Source: Terana coerulea (taxonomy: Eukaryota; Basidiomycota; Agaricomycetes; Polyporales; Phanerochaetaceae). Taken from it: a stretch of 36,761 nucleotides of DNA. Within the stretch, counting starts at the first letter, position 1, and each line of letters opens with the position of its first letter. A program made the translations under genes and the position numbers. The notes under the pieces are model-generated. The model was given only the letters and a program-made list of their open reading frames with translations. It was not told where the DNA came from and did no database searches. This document shows, in pieces, positions 10,001-21,617 of the stretch. The DNA is taken from positions 1 to 36,761 of the forward strand of contig JAKOGH010001014.1 of the NCBI GenBank assembly GCA_024811115.1, given 5' to 3'.

Positions 10001-12922
10001 AAGCCTTGAAGCAACAAGCCGCTGCCGCCCTTGCAAGCATTGGAGGAGACACCGCAGGATCGAGCAAAGGGAAGGAACGCGCAAAAACTGCAGAAACTGA
10101 CGACAGTGAGGACGGCGTCCCACATAACGCGGCAGGCGAGGAGCATCGCGTGAAGCGACGAGCGATCCAGCAACGGCTGCGTGAATGCCATATCACGCTT
10201 CACAAGATCTACTTCTTCAAGGGCGATGTGCACCATGCCCTGGGCCAACCGGACAAGGAGGCGTCCTCTTACGAGGCTGCGGAGAAGTTGCGCCGGGTCT
10301 TGCTTCGCAGTAAGTTCTCCAGGAGATGACGTTAGAAAAAGTATACTGATATTTTATTAGCCACCGAGGACGCTGCAAAGTATGCTATGGCGCAACTGGC
10401 TCTAGACTCTGACGTTCGGAATCTCACCGAAGAACATCTTCAAATTGACATGCCATACTGCGGCCAGGGCGGTATCAGGACACAGAAATTCGTACGTTGC
10501 AGCCGATATCAGCTAACTGGATCTAACGTCAGTAATCGTAGGTGGACGAAGCACACGAGATGATTGACGAACTGCTCAACCCGCAAACCGCCCTTCTGTG
10601 GAAATGGCGCAAGCATCTCATCACACTACTCACGCGGCCTTTGTCTGCGAAGGACGATGAAGCCGACGGCCAAGAGTACGCTCGCAGTCTGGAGACACAG
10701 GGAGAAGCCGAGTCGTACCTTCAGGCTTACGCTGCTCTACTTGCCGACCGTCGAGAGGCCATGACATCTGAACGTACTCTGTTGGCCGAACATGACGTCA
10801 AGGAGAAGAAGCAGCGTAAGACCAAGACAGCGAAGAGAGCGGCCGCAGCACTACTCGACGAAGATGTAGCAGTCGCTCTTGATGATGCCGAGCGCCTCCC
10901 CGAGGACGAAGCATTGCGAAAGGAGCTGAACGACGAGAGAAAGGCGCTGCTTGAAGACTTCCACCGGGAGCGTGCGGTCCGATCTATCATGGTGGATCTT
11001 AGTAATACTGCGGCTGGCATCCTTCGAAGAGACGACCCAGAGAAGAGCATCGCAATCAAGTTGACCCAACAGCTCCGTGATTTGATATCCGACCAAGGTA
11101 ATTATTCGTTGTGTTTATCTGTTTTCCTTCTCATTTATATTTGCTCCCAGGCAAGTTACTAGTCAAGCTGGAGTCAGATTTGGCTCGCCTTCGCAAAGCC
11201 TTTAATGAACGGATTCTGTATGTCCTCATTCGCATTCATGCGCCGACGTACCCTCTGATCACCAACGGCACAGTTATTTCCGACAATTGCAAGAGCTCTC
11301 TGACACTGTCGCCGAAGTCGAATGGGAAGGCTCAGTTGTGGACAGTATACAAAGCCATGATCTTGAGGCAGCTGACTTGGAGGTCAAGATCAACACAGGC
11401 AAGGCTCGTCAGCGATACCTTGAGCATCTGGCGAAGGCTCAAGGCACGGGAAATCCTGATGAAGAGGAAGAGTCCTCGTGCATTCTCTGCAAATGCGATT
11501 TCGAGAGGGGCTACATCACGCAGTGGTCTGTTTCCTGCTTCGCTTTGACAGAGCTGCCTTCTGATCTGAGCGTTCTTAGTGCACATGTCTTCTGTGAGGT
11601 CCGTCAGCAATCATCCCCGATGTTTTTGGTATCTCATTGTCGGTGTTTGCTGACTCCCTTGTAGGATTGTATGAAGGCTTGGCTGCTCCGTAAAGAGGGG
11701 AAGGCTTGTCCGGTTTGTAGGGTCGCCATCAACCCGGACCAGATGCAGCGGTTTGTTGTTGGGCAGGAGGCAGAAAAGCCCGAAGCGGCCCCTGCTCGGC
11801 CCGTGAACAACGAGCCTGCTCCAAAGTCCAATCGACAAATATCGTATAACCTGATCGACTCGAATGTATTCGAGAGCATTCAACTATTGGAGTCGCACGG
11901 AAGTTACGGTAGCAAGATCCAGACTCTAGTTCGGCATTTGCTGTATGTGCAGTTAGTCGAACCAGGTGCCAAGAGCATTGTTTTCTCTGCGTGGGCAGAC
12001 TCTCTTCTCAGTGAGCTTCAAACTCTATTCATCGTTAAAAATATTACTGACACAGCCGCGTAGTTATCGAGCATGCGTTGAAGCGCAACGGTGTGTGCGT
12101 CACGTCAAGTGACAAATGCTCGAGCTGATGAGAAAAATAGCGATATCATGTTTAAGGATTGACCAGGTACGAGGGCGGCAGAATGCAGCCAAGAGGTTCA
12201 AGACCGACCCGAGTATTCAAGTCCTCCTTCTCCATGGGTGCGATACCCAATTTTCGAGGAGTCTTGTGGCCATTCTGACGCAACGCTCTATCCAGCGAGA
12301 GGGAGAACGCTGGTCTCAATGTCACATGTGCATCCCGAGTGTTCCTGGTGGAGAGCGTCGTCCACCACGGCTTCGAGCTCCAAGGTATGCTGCAATCCAC
12401 TTCACGTAGTCCCTCTGACCACCATCGTCTCTAGCCATTGCACGTATTGACCGGATGGGCCAGACTCGTCCTACGGAAGGTAATTGTTCCTTCACGTTCT
12501 TATAGCTCGTTGAGGCTCAAGCCCGACAGTGTTCTGCTATTACGCCGAAGACACCGTCGAGCGCAACATTCTGGACCTTGCTGCCCGACAAGGGCCAGTC
12601 TTTGTACACCAAAGACCACGCCTCTGGGACTCTCACGGCCGGCCCAATCACGTCCCCTGGCAAGAAGGGAATAGACGCACCAAAGAAGAATGCCAAGAAG
12701 GGCGACTTTGTTTTCAAGTGAGCTACCTTCTGAGCAAAGTGCATTACTGTGAATGTCTTGACTCATCTTCTCTCCAGAACGGATGACATGCTCGCAATAT
12801 TCTTCCCCCACTTGTTCGAAGACATCGAGTATTTGATCTCGGAAGAAAACTCGGACGAGAGACCGGTCGTCTCTCGTCGCGAACAAGACAACGCCGTTGC
12901 CGGACCCTCCCGATTGGCATAG
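7018..12922 (+). CDS. SHPRH: SNF2-family helicase with embedded RING finger (SHPRH/Irc20 type)
   Basis: Nineteen exons run 7018-8371, 8431-8987, 9038-9130, 9197-9301, 9368-9458, 9518-9786, 9841-10309, 10361-10491, 10542-11097, 11151-11217, 11274-11525, 11580-11598, 11665-12010, 12064-12090, 12141-12237, 12296-12384, 12435-12479, 12530-12717 and 12778-12922, about 1632 residues. Walker A is AEEPGLGKT (about residue 415) and the DEAH-like box is MDEVQMV (about 626), followed by SGTPARSQV. A C3HC4-type RING (about 1300-1340, SSCILCKCDF ... HVFCEDCMKAWL ... CPVCR) lies between the helicase lobes. The C-lobe carries ARIDRMGQTRP. This architecture belongs to nuclear ATPase/E3 ligases acting in DNA-damage tolerance (SHPRH ubiquitinates PCNA in humans). 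Extra bases occur at 7345-7350 and 12594-12596, and one base seems missing near 9540. The start at 7018 follows a pyrimidine-rich leader. Confidence 0.9.
11580..11598 (+). other. 19-nt microexon inside the RING finger
   Basis: This exon supplies the last base of a Cys codon plus six codons (AHVFCE), including the RING histidine and the following cysteine. It is bounded by acceptor ttcttag (to 11579) and donor gtccgt (from 11599). Skipping it would delete two zinc ligands and shift the frame. Confidence 0.75.
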
Positions 12923-13173
12923 CGCGAGCTGCACCGCCAGCACTTTCCTTCACTATCTGGACGGACTATCAGACGGATGATGTAGAATTGACGCTGTATC
13001 GCTAGCGACGGCTATGATACCACTTGTACTATGCTAGATAGAATTCCGAATGCATGATATCCTTGGGACGAAACACCTTCCGATGCAGTGAGTGAAAAGA
13101 CATAAAACAGAGGTCATGAAAGCAAATGCCAGACGTGCGAAAGAAAGCGAAATGATGTCGAGCATGATCGAGA
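12923..13173. other. Convergent intergenic region (two 3' ends)
   Basis: Only 251 bp separate the helicase stop (12920-12922) and the stop of the Myb gene (13174-13176, minus strand). The space must hold both 3' UTRs and terminators, so the transcripts may overlap. No classic AATAAA signal was noticed on either strand. Confidence 0.5.
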
Positions 13174-16100
13174 CTACTTGGGCCCACCGTCCCAGCTTGC
13201 CCTCTTGCGTTTGTTGTCGTTGCCCCTGCGTATCAGCAGGTCCTGCGGAGACACCGCACTCTGCCCGCGATGATGCATCGACGGGGCCCTGCTTCCCGAA
13301 GAGACCCCTCCACTGGCAGCGCCGGTTGCGCGAGTGACGCAGGAACACCGAATGGTTTCTGCGCCGCCAGAGTCGGTTGCGCGGGGGCAGGGGTGTGGGC
13401 GAGATCCAGGGCCTGCGCGCCGTGCTGCATAGAGCCCGACAAGAAGGCGTCGGACATGGACATGAAGTCGTTGCTGGTGTAGTAGTGCAGGTCCAGGAAG
13501 GGCAGGTTGTAGTTGTCTGCATCCGCCAGAGGCCACGCGTGCGTGCTGGGCAGCACGCCGGTGGCGGCTGTCGTTGGCGCAGGAAGTACGGGCGGCGAAT
13601 GCGCGGTGGGTGGTGACGTTGGGGCGGGGTGCGGGGGAGACACGAAGCCAGAGTTCGGAAGCGCAGGGACAGCGAACGTCGCCCGGGTGGGCGTCATCAG
13701 CAGAGATTTGTACTTTGCCTTCGGGCTCGTCATTTGGCTTTGGCCTGGGCGGGGCGGCGTCTGGAACGCACGGTGCTCAGTCGGCGGGACGGACACGGAA
13801 CGGTGCTGCATGGACATGCTATGCTGAGCTCTCGCCGATGCGCGGAACGCGTTCCCTGGCGTAGCCGGAGGGGTAACGTGGTTGCTGGTGTCGGTGTGCT
13901 CAATACCTGCTGCGCCCGTGGGCTCTTCTTGTCCTTGGCCGGGCTCCGGAGGGATGCCAACGATGTCGTCAAGCGTAAGCGGCGGGAACTGGTCGTGCGA
14001 AGCGACGTTTGGACTGGACGGGGCCCGAGAACTTGACGCAGCCATGTTGCTCATGGTCGGTTCGACCGCCATGTGCATGTCGTCCACGTCGGGAATAGGG
14101 TCGTTCAGCGAGATGTTCGTCAGCTCGATCTCGTCAATTCCAGGCAAGGCGGGCGTGTGCAGCACGCCTTGCGGCGGTGCGCCAACAAGCCCCAGTCCCA
14201 TGCCGCTCCCGGAAGCCAGCGAACCAAACCCAAAGCCCAGCCCGTAGTCCATGTGCCCCGTCGGCTGGTGGGTACGTGAGCCGAAGATGAGGTCTCCAGC
14301 GTAATTGGAGTGGTGAGTGAATCCTCGGTTTCGCGCGCCGACGCCGCCCGATGCCCACGCCGACGACGGGTCTGAGAACGCGGAATGCGCGTCCGAGCCC
14401 CGGGTCGCCGAATCCTTCCGAGACGAAGTCCAGGTCGAGCGTGTCGATGTCGAAGTCGTCCATGGTACCACTGTGCATATGGTGCGACGACGGCGGGAAC
14501 AGGTCGTAGCGGTCCATGACGCCGTGCGTGTACGCTTGAGAGGCGTGACCCAAACTGTACGGCCCTGGGGCATTCGACGACGACGGGGAAACGCGAGGTG
14601 ACTGAAGGACAGTTGAGCCAGGGATAGCGTGTGCGAGGGCCCGCTTGACGAGGAGTATAGGGACGGCGAGCCAACGGGCGAGGGTGTGAAAAGCCCATCC
14701 GCGAGCGACCCACTCGTCCCATCAAGCCGCGGGTTCGGCGAAAGCCAGTCTTGTGGCCCCCAGGCAGACTTGCCAATCATGCCAGTGCTCGTGACTTGGC
14801 TACCCGGAGAGTTGGGGAGGAAGTAGTCCGTAGATGTCGGTGAAGCGGCCAGTGACTCGGCGTATGCCATGTTGCTGTTTGAGTTGGCAGCTTGACCTTG
14901 CACAGACTGTCCCATAGGAGCCGGTCGCCGCTGACGATGACCAGGGATCCACGGGTGTGTTGAGGTCCGCCCAAGAGCTGTGCGCCTGAGAGGACGAGTC
15001 GGTCATGTCCGACATCGAGAGGGAAGACGTGGATACGAAGTCGGGAACGCTCATATCTAGAGATGACAAGTCCATCTCCACATCCGTTGGCTCGCTGCCG
15101 GGCGCCGCACCGGGGATATTCTGCTGACTCGACGACCCGCTTGAGCCCTGCATATCATGCGAGCCCGCGTTCGGATCCCAGTCCTCGTCGTCGCTCAGCT
15201 CGTCCTCTGTGTTGACCATACTTTCTGGGACGCTTTTCGTGCCGCCCCTGAACAGACCAAATCCCTGCGTCGTGTGCCTCCGCTTCCTGCGCACGGGTCC
15301 GCCAGCAGAGGACGAGACAGCAGTCGGGATTTGGTCGTCTGTTGCTGAACGTATGGGCTGTCCGCGAACACGCTCCACAGGATCGGTCGGCCTCATGAAA
15401 GCATCTTGGTTCGCACTGTTCGGCTCGCTGGTTGGCCTGGGCAGCACCTCGTCGCCGGCAAACCCGTCCTGCGCTTCGCCCTGCCCATCCGCCGCCTCCT
15501 CAGCTCTCTTCTTCTTCCCCGCGTTAGCCCTCGGCTTGTAACCAGCTTTCGCATACAGCTCTGGCCAGGCATTTCTGAAGCGGTCCCGCAGGTCCGTGCT
15601 CCGCCTGCCCTGCTCCTTGAACACCGGGTCCTTGACGATGGTCGCCCAGACCGTACCGTGCTTGTCGTAGCCCTCTTTCAAGGCCTTGTCTTCCTCCGCT
15701 GTGAATGGCCGCCGCTTCTTCTGACGCGAGGAGAGGAAGAGTGGCGAGCCATCGGGCAGAAGGGACCGCGATTTCATCGCTGATGCGGAGCGGGCAACGG
15801 ACGCGGTTGCGGAGGGCAGGTGAGTACGAGCGTTGGGATAATGTAGTTTGTATGCGTCGGGGAAATAAGTGCGGAACCTGTAAGTTGTATTTTAGTATGA
15901 TGCTTGGCAGAGAGGGTGCAAGGAAACAGAGATACGAGGAGGAGGCTGCACTGGACGAAAGTGAAGGACCGAATCCTGTACAAATGGCGAAGTATACAAC
16001 TCGGACGTGGAGGATCATATCATTACTATGATGGAACGGAATGGAATGGTAAGAAAGGAGGTTGCCGTGAGTGCACTCACCGGTCCTTCAGATCCACAGG

Positions 16101-16876
16101 TGACCTGCTGTCGAACGTGAGTTCGGGGTCATTTAATATCGCTTTCCAGTTGCCAACTCCCCACTAATTCCAGGCAAGCAATCGAGAACACACACAGCCG
16201 AGTTTAGCAGCAGTCCGAGGCTCATGAAACCAAACACGCACCTTGTTGCACCCATTCGACCAGCATCTGCGTTTCCTCCATCGTCCATTTCTTCCTGGCC
16301 TTCTTCGGATGGTCGTACCCAGTACCAACCGTGGCGGTACTTGACTTCGCGTTGTTGGCAGGCGTGCTAGGTCCAGCCGTGGAACTGGTGCTTGCGGTCG
16401 GGCGGCGACGGCACGGTGTGGGAGGAGGTGAAAGGAAGTGCGAGAGCCATCGTGTCCGCGAAGAAGGCGTTCTCACCAGCACTATTCACGTCCCCGTCGT
16501 CCGCAATCCTCCGGATCTTCCCCTTCTTCTCGGGCTGCGCCCCGCCGCCCCGCCCCGCGCCCCCGACGCCGACAGAGGTGTCATCGCGGAAAGACCACGC
16601 CGCGGCGTGCTTCGGCGAGGTCGGGAGCGCGAGCGAGACGCGCCGATGCGGCTTGAGCGACGGCGGCGACGCGGGCATGCTCGCGCTGCCCGCCGGCAGC
16701 TTGTACGTCGGGTGCGCGGGCGGCTGTGACGCGCAGGCGGGGTACGGCGCCGAGAACGAGAACGCGGCGGTCGAGGGGAGGAGGGCGTGTGCGGGCTTCA
16801 TGGCGGATGCGGCGGCGGGCGGCGGCATGGGTGCAGTGGTGGAAGGGCCGGGTGCTGGGGCTGGATTGCCCGCCAT
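13174..16876 (-). CDS. Two-Myb (telobox) DNA-binding protein, Tay1/Teb1-like
   Basis: Exons are 16876-16242, 16163-16081 and 15877-13174, about 1139 residues after frame correction. A Pro/Ala-rich N-terminus precedes two Myb/SANT repeats. Repeat 1 (about 191-250) has RKKWTMEETQMLVEG, GVGNWKAIL and a VDLKDRFRTYF third helix, close to the telobox VDLKDKWRN. Repeat 2 (about 291-350) has RRPFTAEEDKALKEGY and TDLRDRFRNAWPELY. A very long Ser/Pro-rich, low-complexity C-terminus follows, ending NDNKRKRASWDGGPK. Paired telobox Myb repeats are known from fungal double-strand telomere-binding proteins (Tay1 in Ustilago and Yarrowia) and from the S. pombe factor Teb1, so it is nuclear; telomere versus promoter binding cannot be decided here. 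Six single-base frame corrections are needed (near 16400, 16254, 14922, 14600, 14400 and 13330). Confidence 0.8.
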
Positions 16877-17681
16877 TTCCGGGTCCGTGCGTGGGGATCA
16901 GGGGCACCGTCGCCGTCGAGCAAGAGGATACGTCCGTTATCCAGAGTGCGCGGTTCCGCAGGGCCCAGGCGGGGCGGGAATGAATGACGAGTTATGTATA
17001 TGCGGATATCTGGGTGGTCGGGCACGTTGTAACGGGCAGGCAGGGACCCGTACACCCTGGAACGTGGCTGGTCCGAGGGCGGTCCTTGCCAAGTCTGAGC
17101 AAGCTATAGCCAAAAGTCAGTCTATGTTCCAAGCCCGACAAAGAGTAGGGTGGCATACTTCCGTAGCTGTTTGAGGACAAGGCTCGCGGAGGGTGGAAGG
17201 TTGCTCAAGCGCGACTTGAGTGCGCCACGTGGGAGGCGCGTGGCTGGGCAGTGCATGGGGTTAGGGTTGTTTGGGATGATCATGGGGCACACTTCCAAAT
17301 TGCTTCCAAGTGTACTTTACTTGCCTTCAAATTTGGCAATTTCCTTTCCCCGCTCATCGCACTATATTCTTGGGTGTACATGTGTGTGCTATTAATGTAG
17401 GGGGGCGTCTTATGTAAAGATGAAGCCAATAAAAAAACGTGGTCTCGAGGCCTTGCACAATATTGACACTTTTCGAAGAAGAGGGCGAGTAATAGTAGTA
17501 GGCGAATGCCGCATTTCGAGGGCGAACAGTTGAGAACAGAGCACAAGAGCGGGTGTGATGGTCGTGACTGCTTGAAGATGAGGAAACGATGTATACGTAC
17601 CAACGAAACCCAACAATTTACCGCGCTTCGAGATTTGTCGGAAGGGCACTAATACAATTGGCGTCCTCCGGCGCACAAATA
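16877..17681. other. Intergenic region, no gene seen
   Basis: This 805 bp holds the promoter of the Myb gene (reading leftward) and the 3' end of copy B. Open frames are short and antisense to each other. AT-rich sequence at 17280-17520 fits a UTR. No repeat or TATA box stands out. Confidence 0.45.
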
Positions 17682-19311
17682 TCACGACTGTCCGAGAGAT
17701 GACTCGTCCGAGTAGAGCTGACTTCGCACATGCTCAACGCCTGACTGTATTCCGACATGTACGCCAGAGTCCGTCGCACTTCGTGAGTCCGCACGGTGAG
17801 CATCCAGCCACAAGTGTCGGTATACCACGTACCCCGGAAAGTTGAATTCTGTGGTCAACCTCTGCGACGCACATCTAGCGACGCTGACGGGTGCACGCTC
17901 TTTCGCCATCCGGCTCGCTGTCCCCAAATGTAAGCGTCATTGAAGGTGTTCTGAGACTCATGACGCACCTATTCGCAGCGTCGCTCCAGCTCCAAGAGCG
18001 ATGTGACCGCACGGGAGGACGCTATCACGGTTGTTACTAGGCCTGTAACCGTTCTCTGTAAATAAGCCGTAATATTGATGCACGCGTGCGCACGAACGCA
18101 CCAGGTGTCGCGAAGACCCCATCCATACACGCTATCGTTCCCAACGTCAACATCCCGCAAAAACCGGGCGCACGAGCACCGACGCACCGCTCACGACGTC
18201 CCACGCAAACACCACCGTGGGCACGGCGATCACAAACGTCGCCACGAAGTACAGTATGCCGTGGCGATAGAGGCTCTGCCACAGCTTCGTCTCCCTGGCG
18301 GCGCGCCGCCGCAGGAGCCCGATGACCGTCATGACGAGGATGACGAAGTCGAAGACGAGTGCTGGGTACGCCGTACGCGAATATATTATCTGTGGTTATA
18401 CACAGCGTAGGCAAGCTTACTGTAGAGGTAGAAGGGGACTGTCTGAGTGCTCTTGAGTGTGTTTGAGTTCGTCCGCGTCGGCTGGAAATGGCCGGCCTGC
18501 TGAACAATGCCTGGTAGTTCACCTGAAAATGAAAATCAAACACCGTAATTAAATAAGTATGGTTCAAGACCCAGGGGCGAACTAATGCGGTGCACCGACC
18601 GGCGAGGAAATCTAACCAATGCCCCAGATGCATCAGCACGAGCAAGGCCGTGACCATGCGGTGGTCGTCCCAGATCGCAATCCTGTGAAATAGGGTAAGA
18701 GAGCGCGGCGATGTATTCCAGGGCGACTCACGTCCTGAGTAACAGGTTTCCAGTAGAGAATATCGAGATCAGACAGCCTGTTATCTGCCAGACATGTTTA
18801 AACAATGACGGGACGATGTCCTCAAGACTTACTGCAAGACCCTCGTACGCCGCTGCATATTATTCATCATCAGTACGCAGAGGAAAATATGTCGTCTAAA
18901 TACACACCGGGCTTTGCGATCTGATGCCTGAAGCTTATGATGAGCAAAAGTTCTCTCTACCGGGCAAGACGAGAACACGCACAGCGGCACTTGCACACCC
19001 ATCATCAAATAACGGGCACCCAGGTAATAAACCTTGGACACATCGTCAGCGGCAATCAACCACACGACCCGGTGTCCACTGACCAGCGACCAACGCCACT
19101 TCAGACGTCCCTGCACGAGCGGAATCTCCACATAACGAAGCGTTGCTAAGAAGTGCCAGCTGAGCAGACCATGGCGAGCACGGGTCAGTTATTGCCCGCA
19201 ACAAAGAGAAGGCACGGCACTCAACGTGAACACGCCCGACATGTACAGGTCCAGCTTCGCCGCGAGCGCGAAGCACACGCGCGCGACCTCGGGGCTCTGC
19301 CAGTCCACCAT
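17682..19311 (-). CDS. Seven-TM receptor-like membrane protein, copy B
   Basis: This is a paralog of copies A and C on the opposite strand. Exons matching copy A nearly one for one are 19311-19226, 19159-19084, 19032-18983, 18927-18908, 18852-18833, 18784-18732, 18682-18600, 18522-18421, 18361-18188, 18131-18102 and 18042 to about 17969, then two tail exons ending at TGA 17684-17682. Exon lengths 86, 76, 50, 20, 20, 53, 102, 174 and 30 equal those of copy A. Motifs include MVDWQSPEVARVCF, GRLKWRWSLVYYLGARY, NLLLRTIAIW, FDFVILVMTVIGLLRRR and IASSRAVTSLLELE. A TAG at 17971-17969 is in frame just before a gtgcgt donor. It could truncate the tail, or reflect an indel as seen elsewhere. Tail motifs RLTTEF and QLYSDESSLGQS argue that the tail was once coding. 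Function is unknown; topology is receptor-like. Confidence 0.7.
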
Positions 19312-20185
19312 GCTCTCCCCACCCAGCACCGTGAACGCGTCTGACGAGTTCTGTCACGCACCGCGAAGCCCCGAGAAAAAACAAGGCGCGCGGCCTGTCA
19401 CCGCGTCGGTGCACTGTCCGAACCCTGGGCCGGGGCCCGACCTGCCACCACGACGAACGGTAGTCTCGTTCCCATTCCGTGTCTAAGGCATCAAGGCGGG
19501 GCCTGCCGTGCGGAGATCAACCTCGATGCACGGAAGTGACACCCTCGGGCCAATGTCATAGATACGGATGGGAACGAGACGAGACGACGACCACATACGG
19601 AGCACTCTATAACGCGCACGGCAGGCCGCCGCCACTAGCGCATTTTGAACGCTCTCAGAACTTATGGTGCTCACTGGTGAGAACCCGACGGCGCTGCCGC
19701 GGGCAGGGCACCCCGACCGTACGCAAGAGCTGCGAGGAAACGGCTCGTTGCCGTGTTGTTATGACGGTCGGGTGCGAAACTGAATGGTCAGATGGGCCGA
19801 GGACGACTGCGAGAGGAAACCTTGTGCTTGGTCGACGTCGGAAGCAAGCCAAGTGATTGTCTCAGATTCTGACATGTTTTCCCTAGCATTTCGCTTAGCC
19901 TCGCTGGACGACAACACACGCTCCGTTCGCGTTCAGAGCGCATACTATGCGATGCTAGATGATGTGCCACGAAGGCGGGTACGGTACGGTACATTAGGGG
20001 TACAGCCTCAAACGACCAAGCGAGCGGAAAGTGGTACAGGTGCCCGCAAGCAGCGTCCACGGCAATACGCGACGTTCTAGGGTATGCGTGCTTAGCGGAG
20101 GGAGTAGGTAGGTAGTGTATAAGTACAGCAAGTACAGTGTCTTTCTGGTCTCATTTTTGTGTGTGTGCGTGCGCGCGGGGCGGGC
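19312..20185. other. Intergenic region upstream of copy B
   Basis: This 874 bp contains the promoter of copy B (reading leftward) and the 3' flank of the next minus-strand gene. No open frame has a splice-consistent continuation or recognisable domain. A short iteration of GTACG around 19980-20000 was noted but is too small to classify. Confidence 0.45.
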
Positions 20186-21617
20186 TCACACGAACGCGTG
20201 CGGCGGCTTGCCCGCCCCGTGCGGCTCGTGCAGCCACGCGTCCGCGTCGTCGGGGCTGCGCGGGCGCCCGAGCGTGCTGCTCTTCTGCGACAAGCCGGAG
20301 TGCGCGGACGGCGACGGCGGCGCGGCGCCGCGCGGCTGCAGGTCCTGCAGGCTGATGCGCGCGGGCGCGTGCGCGCCGCGCGACGAGCGCACCGAGCGCT
20401 GCGCGTCCTGGAGCGAGCTCGGCGGGCCCGCGTACGCGGTGTGCCACAGCCCGCTCCACACTGCATGTCGCGGGACGGCGTGAGTGAGGGGTAGGGGACG
20501 GGGACGGGGACGGGGCGCACCTGTGGCGAAGACGACGCCGATGACGGTCACGTAGCAGTTGACGAGCATGACGTACGTGACGTCGATGTAGCCCGGGTCG
20601 GTGAATGCCACCACGAGCTGGGCGATGTTCAACAGCACTGAGGACCGAGCGTCAGTGCGTGCTGCGTGGAAAGGAACACAGTCGTTATGAACTTACCCGG
20701 GAAGATGAAGTTGGTCCCGGCAATCCATAGCAGGCCCCATATCCTGGCAAGCAGCGTATCTGCAACCGTTCGTCACTCGGGCGCACGACGGAATACAGAT
20801 GACTGAGTCGTACCTTTCTCGGGGCTGCTCATGTCGTACGTGCTGCGGCTCGCTCCGCGCAGATACGTCGTATGCAGGCGCCAGAGAAAGAGCCCAGAGA
20901 CATACCTGTTACGCAAGTGAGCCACACGCGATAAAAACACAGGATGCACCACACGCACGCGTTGTCGAAAATCTCCATAAACCATATCGTCTTGACGAGC
21001 GGGCTGTGCGTGCCCGGGCCGTTCGTCACCGTCATGATCACGTCGCCGTACGCGGGCGAGTCGCGGACAAAGGCGACAAAGTACACGATCAGGATCGCGA
21101 AGCGGACGAGCTTGAGCGTGACCGGGAACGCGAGGATGGCCGCGAGGTGCCAGTAGCCGGTCAGGGGCGCGGGGAAGACGACGGCGAGGCGCATCAGGAG
21201 CACGATCTCGGCCGTCCAGGGCACGAAGGGGATCAGGATGCCGCACGCGACGTAGAACCCCTGCGGGAACAGCTTGAGCGGGTTGATGATCCCATTCAAC
21301 TACTCGTCCTCTCCTCAGCACCGCAGCGTGCGCACCAAGCAAAACCGGAACACACGGACCTCGATGTACCCGTTCCAGACACACGTCCCGATGCCGAGCA
21401 GCAGGGCGAACACGTTGAGGAGGAAGATGGGGCGGCGGCGGGTCGCGGGGGTGGAGAAGACGAAGAGCGCGGCGAGCAGGGCGAGGAAGAGCGTGCCGAA
21501 GACGGTGCCGATCATGAGGTAGGTCACCGCGGGGCGCACGCTCGCCGTGAACGCGTCGATGGTCGCGACGACCTCGGGCGCGAGCGGCGCCGTCGGGTCG
21601 AAGCCCGCGGCGGCCAT
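20186..21617 (-). CDS. Seven-TM membrane protein of a second family
   Basis: Six exons join without any frame correction: 21617-21360, 21299-20959, 20905-20814, 20759-20697, 20637-20521 and 20460-20186, giving 381 residues. Introns are 53-60 bp. Seven hydrophobic segments are visible, among them AVTYLMIGTVFGTLFLALLA, FVPWTAEIVLLMRLAVVFP, LAAILAFPVTLKLVRFAI and YVMLVNCYVTVIGVVFAT. A hydrophilic Ser/Pro/Ala-rich cytoplasmic-type tail of about 90 residues follows, ending HAFV before TGA 20188-20186. I recognise the pattern as a basidiomycete-specific seven-TM family, unrelated in sequence to copies A-C; I do not know a named function. The gene is much more GC-rich than copies A and C, especially the last exon. 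The upstream frame is open beyond the ATG at 21617, so a longer N-terminus cannot be excluded. Confidence 0.78.

Noticed and set aside
20137..20494. Arg/Ala-rich open frames on the plus strand
   Set aside because: They are antisense shadows of the GC-rich last exon of the seven-TM gene.
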